Below, piece by piece: positions 62,775 through 64,000 of a DNA stretch of 64,000 nt. Under the pieces are notes generated by a model. That model made no database searches. It saw only the letters and a program-made list of their open reading frames with translations, and was not told the DNA's origin. A program made the translations under genes and the position numbers. Origin of the DNA: Sutterella sp. AM11-39 (GTDB lineage Bacteria; Pseudomonadota; Gammaproteobacteria; Burkholderiales; Burkholderiaceae_F). The stretch lies in NCBI RefSeq assembly GCF_003472385.1, contig NZ_QRLV01000001.1:124001-188000 (forward strand), read 5' to 3'. Numbering within the stretch: position 1 is the stretch's first letter; every line of letters begins with the position of its first letter.

Positions 62775-63554
62775 TCAAGCCGCTTTTTTGGAGCGCAGCG
62801 AATCCATCCAGCCGTAGACCTTGACAGTCACCGGCAGCGAGATGAAGAGCGCAAAGTAAATACCCAGAACGGTGGTGAGCAGGTTGGCGGCAGCCGCGTA
62901 GGCCTGCACCGTTTCAGCCCATTCGGGGTGAGAAGCAATAATGGATGCGGTGGAAGCAGCCATCATGGAAGCACTGCCGATGCCGGCACCCATAGCAAGA
63001 GCGTGCGGATGGAAGATGCCCATCTGAGCAATGACGCCTGCAAGAATTGAAACCCAAAGTGCACCGAAGACAGTACCGCAGATGTACATGCCCATCACAC
63101 CACGGCCTTCGGGCGAGTCAAGCCCGTAGCGCTCGGCAATAATGGCGATATTGGGTTCGCGGTCAATGGAGTAGCACGCGCCGATGGCTTCACGCTTCAT
63201 GCCGACGAGGAAGGCCACGGGCAGACCGAAGACGAGCGTGCCGAAGAAGTGACCGAATTCCTGAACGAGCAATGCCAGAGAAGAATTGGCGAGCTGTTCC
63301 AGGTTCGGACCAATGTCCAGACCGAGCTTGGTCACCAAAATGAGCATGCCCACGGAAAGAACACGGGAAGCGCGCTCCATTTCGGGCAACTTCAGAATCT
63401 TGAAGTTGGGGTAGCTGATGATGCCGCCGATGATCAGGGCATAGAACAGCGGCAGGAAAATGATCAGATCAAAACGCTTCATGCCGATCGATTCTGCGAC
63501 GATCACGATCAGAAGCGCCAGCAGATGAAGCTTCCAGTTTTTAATAAGGTCCAT
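62775..63554 (-). CDS. DUF3100 membrane protein
   Basis: A 259-residue integral membrane protein with about seven or eight helices, assigned to DUF3100 from segments such as FDLIIFLPLFYALIIGGI, MGMYICGTVFGALWVSIL and ALAMGAGIGSASMMAASTAS. The Gly/Ser-rich helix recalls carboxylate transporters. I start at MDLIKNWKLHL; a 35-codon upstream extension is charged and unlikely. Operon with the small membrane protein (50-base gap) and the amidohydrolase, suggesting uptake and hydrolysis of an amide substrate. Confidence 0.75.
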   Translation of the reverse strand: MDLIKNWKLHLLALLIVIVAESIGMKRFDLIIFLPLFYALIIGGIISYPNFKILKLPEMERASRVLSVGMLILVTKLGLDIGPNLEQLANSSLALLVQEFGHFFGTLVFGLPVAFLVGMKREAIGACYSIDREPNIAIIAERYGLDSPEGRGVMGMYICGTVFGALWVSILAGVIAQMGIFHPHALAMGAGIGSASMMAASTASIIASHPEWAETVQAYAAAANLLTTVLGIYFALFISLPVTVKVYGWMDSLRSKKAA

Positions 63555-63897
63555 TTGGTTCTTCCTTGTTGTCCGATCTCGGGCATTTTCTGTCGAAATC
63601 GTTTGTACCTGGGGGTTGGCAGCTCCTCGTGCACAGGCTTCCGTTAAGAAGCCAAGCATGCAGAAAACACAAGCGGAGGCAAGACTTTTGTCGATCTCCC
63701 TCCGCTACAGTGTCCTCACAATGCCCTCGACGGAATTTTCCTTTCCGCCGATGCTGCGCGGCAGCTGTCTCTTTATCCGATTACACTTGGCGCGCTCGAG
63801 CCACGCGGCAGTCATCGCGACGCGCCGGAAAAGCGTATCCGCTGATGTTGCTTTGAAAAACTGCCGCGAGGATCATTTTGAATCGTGTCGATTGCGT
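63555..63897. other. Intergenic region upstream of DUF3100 gene
   Basis: About 340 bases that must hold the promoter of the DUF3100 operon. A plus-strand frame at 63616-63939 (107 codons) has no ribosome site, no recognisable domain and an Arg/Ser-rich composition, so I do not call it. No repeat or tRNA is seen. Confidence 0.35.
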
Positions 63898-63999
63898 TCA
63901 AGCGTTACGGACAAAAGGGGCCGGCGGGAGGCCCTCTAGGTCGGACAGTACCACGCCGAAGCCCAAAAACTCAAGGAAATCGCGGTTTTGCACGCAAAA
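63898..63999 (-). CDS. Possible C-terminus of a gene running in from the right
   Basis: On the minus strand a frame is open from the window edge to a TGA at 63898-63900, encoding 33 residues ending EGLPPAPFVRNA. The composition is protein-like, but it is too short to identify. It could equally be chance. Confidence 0.25.
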   Translation of the reverse strand, partial: FCVQNRDFLEFLGFGVVLSDLEGLPPAPFVRNA

Positions 64000-64000
64000 T

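Noticed and set aside
63616..63939. 107-codon plus-strand frame near the window end
   Set aside because: No ribosome site, no domain, Arg/Ser-rich; a minus-strand frame from the right edge overlaps it.

Overview
The window reads as ordinary chromosome of a Gram-negative betaproteobacterium. An outer membrane is implied by LpxC, GmhA, Lnt and a NodT-type outer-membrane efflux lipoprotein. The gene orders ftsZ-lpxC-dciA-secA-argJ-ATPase-mutT-yacG, carA-carB-greA and uvrA/MFS/ssb are betaproteobacterial. Tartrate dehydratase, a Wolinella-type FrdC, type II asparaginase, molybdate uptake, a NapC/NirT cytochrome and FNR-like boxes suggest an anaerobic or microaerophilic, probably gut-associated, member of the Burkholderiales such as the Sutterellaceae. 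That placement is inference; no 16S rRNA gene is present. I see no insertion sequence, prophage, integrase or CRISPR array.

Layout. 1-5.2 kb: C-terminus of a PhoR-like kinase, a TRIC-family channel, corC-lnt and greA. 5.2-10.3 kb: carA-gmhA-carB, with a heptose-isomerase gene inside the carbamoyl-phosphate synthase operon. 10.5-14.2 kb: transaldolase with a LuxR-type regulator that lacks the receiver aspartate, ispB, tRNA-Pro(CGG), coaE. 14.3-24.9 kb: yacG, mutT, a DUF815 ATPase, argJ, secA, dciA, lpxC, ftsZ, ung, trpC. 25.1-25.6 kb: four tRNAs (Pro, Arg, His, Leu). 25.8-30.6 kb: periplasmic asparaginase and modABC with divergent modE. 30.9-35.4 kb: tetraheme cytochrome, pepN, fbp. 35.7-41.9 kb: ttdAB, a LysR regulator, a LapA-like protein, a dicarboxylate transporter and an unaccompanied fumarate reductase cytochrome b. 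42.2-46.9 kb: uvrA, MFS transporter, ssb. 47-54 kb: a four-gene MacAB/TolC-like efflux operon divergent from a CpxRA-like two-component system. 54.1-55.9 kb: an inositol-monophosphatase-family gene divergent from ahpC. 56.1-60.8 kb: an ABC importer with a Tat-exported binding protein and a translationally coupled metallophosphoesterase. 60.9-63.6 kb: an M20 amidohydrolase with two membrane proteins (one DUF3100).

How parts fit. The C4-dicarboxylate genes (tartrate dehydratase, DASS transporter, FrdC) and the tetraheme cytochrome point to anaerobic dicarboxylate metabolism and quinol-linked respiration. A perfect FNR palindrome lies upstream of frdC, and near-consensus ones upstream of the transporter and the cytochrome. 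Aspartate from asparaginase could feed fumarate respiration. Stress circuits are also visible: a CpxR-type box between the efflux operon and its two-component system, and a full OxyR-type site upstream of ahpC.

No wholly new defence or mobile system is evident. The most novel-looking units are the ABC importer/phosphodiesterase operon, the DUF3100/amidohydrolase operon, the orphan FrdC, and the Asn-receiver regulator behind transaldolase.
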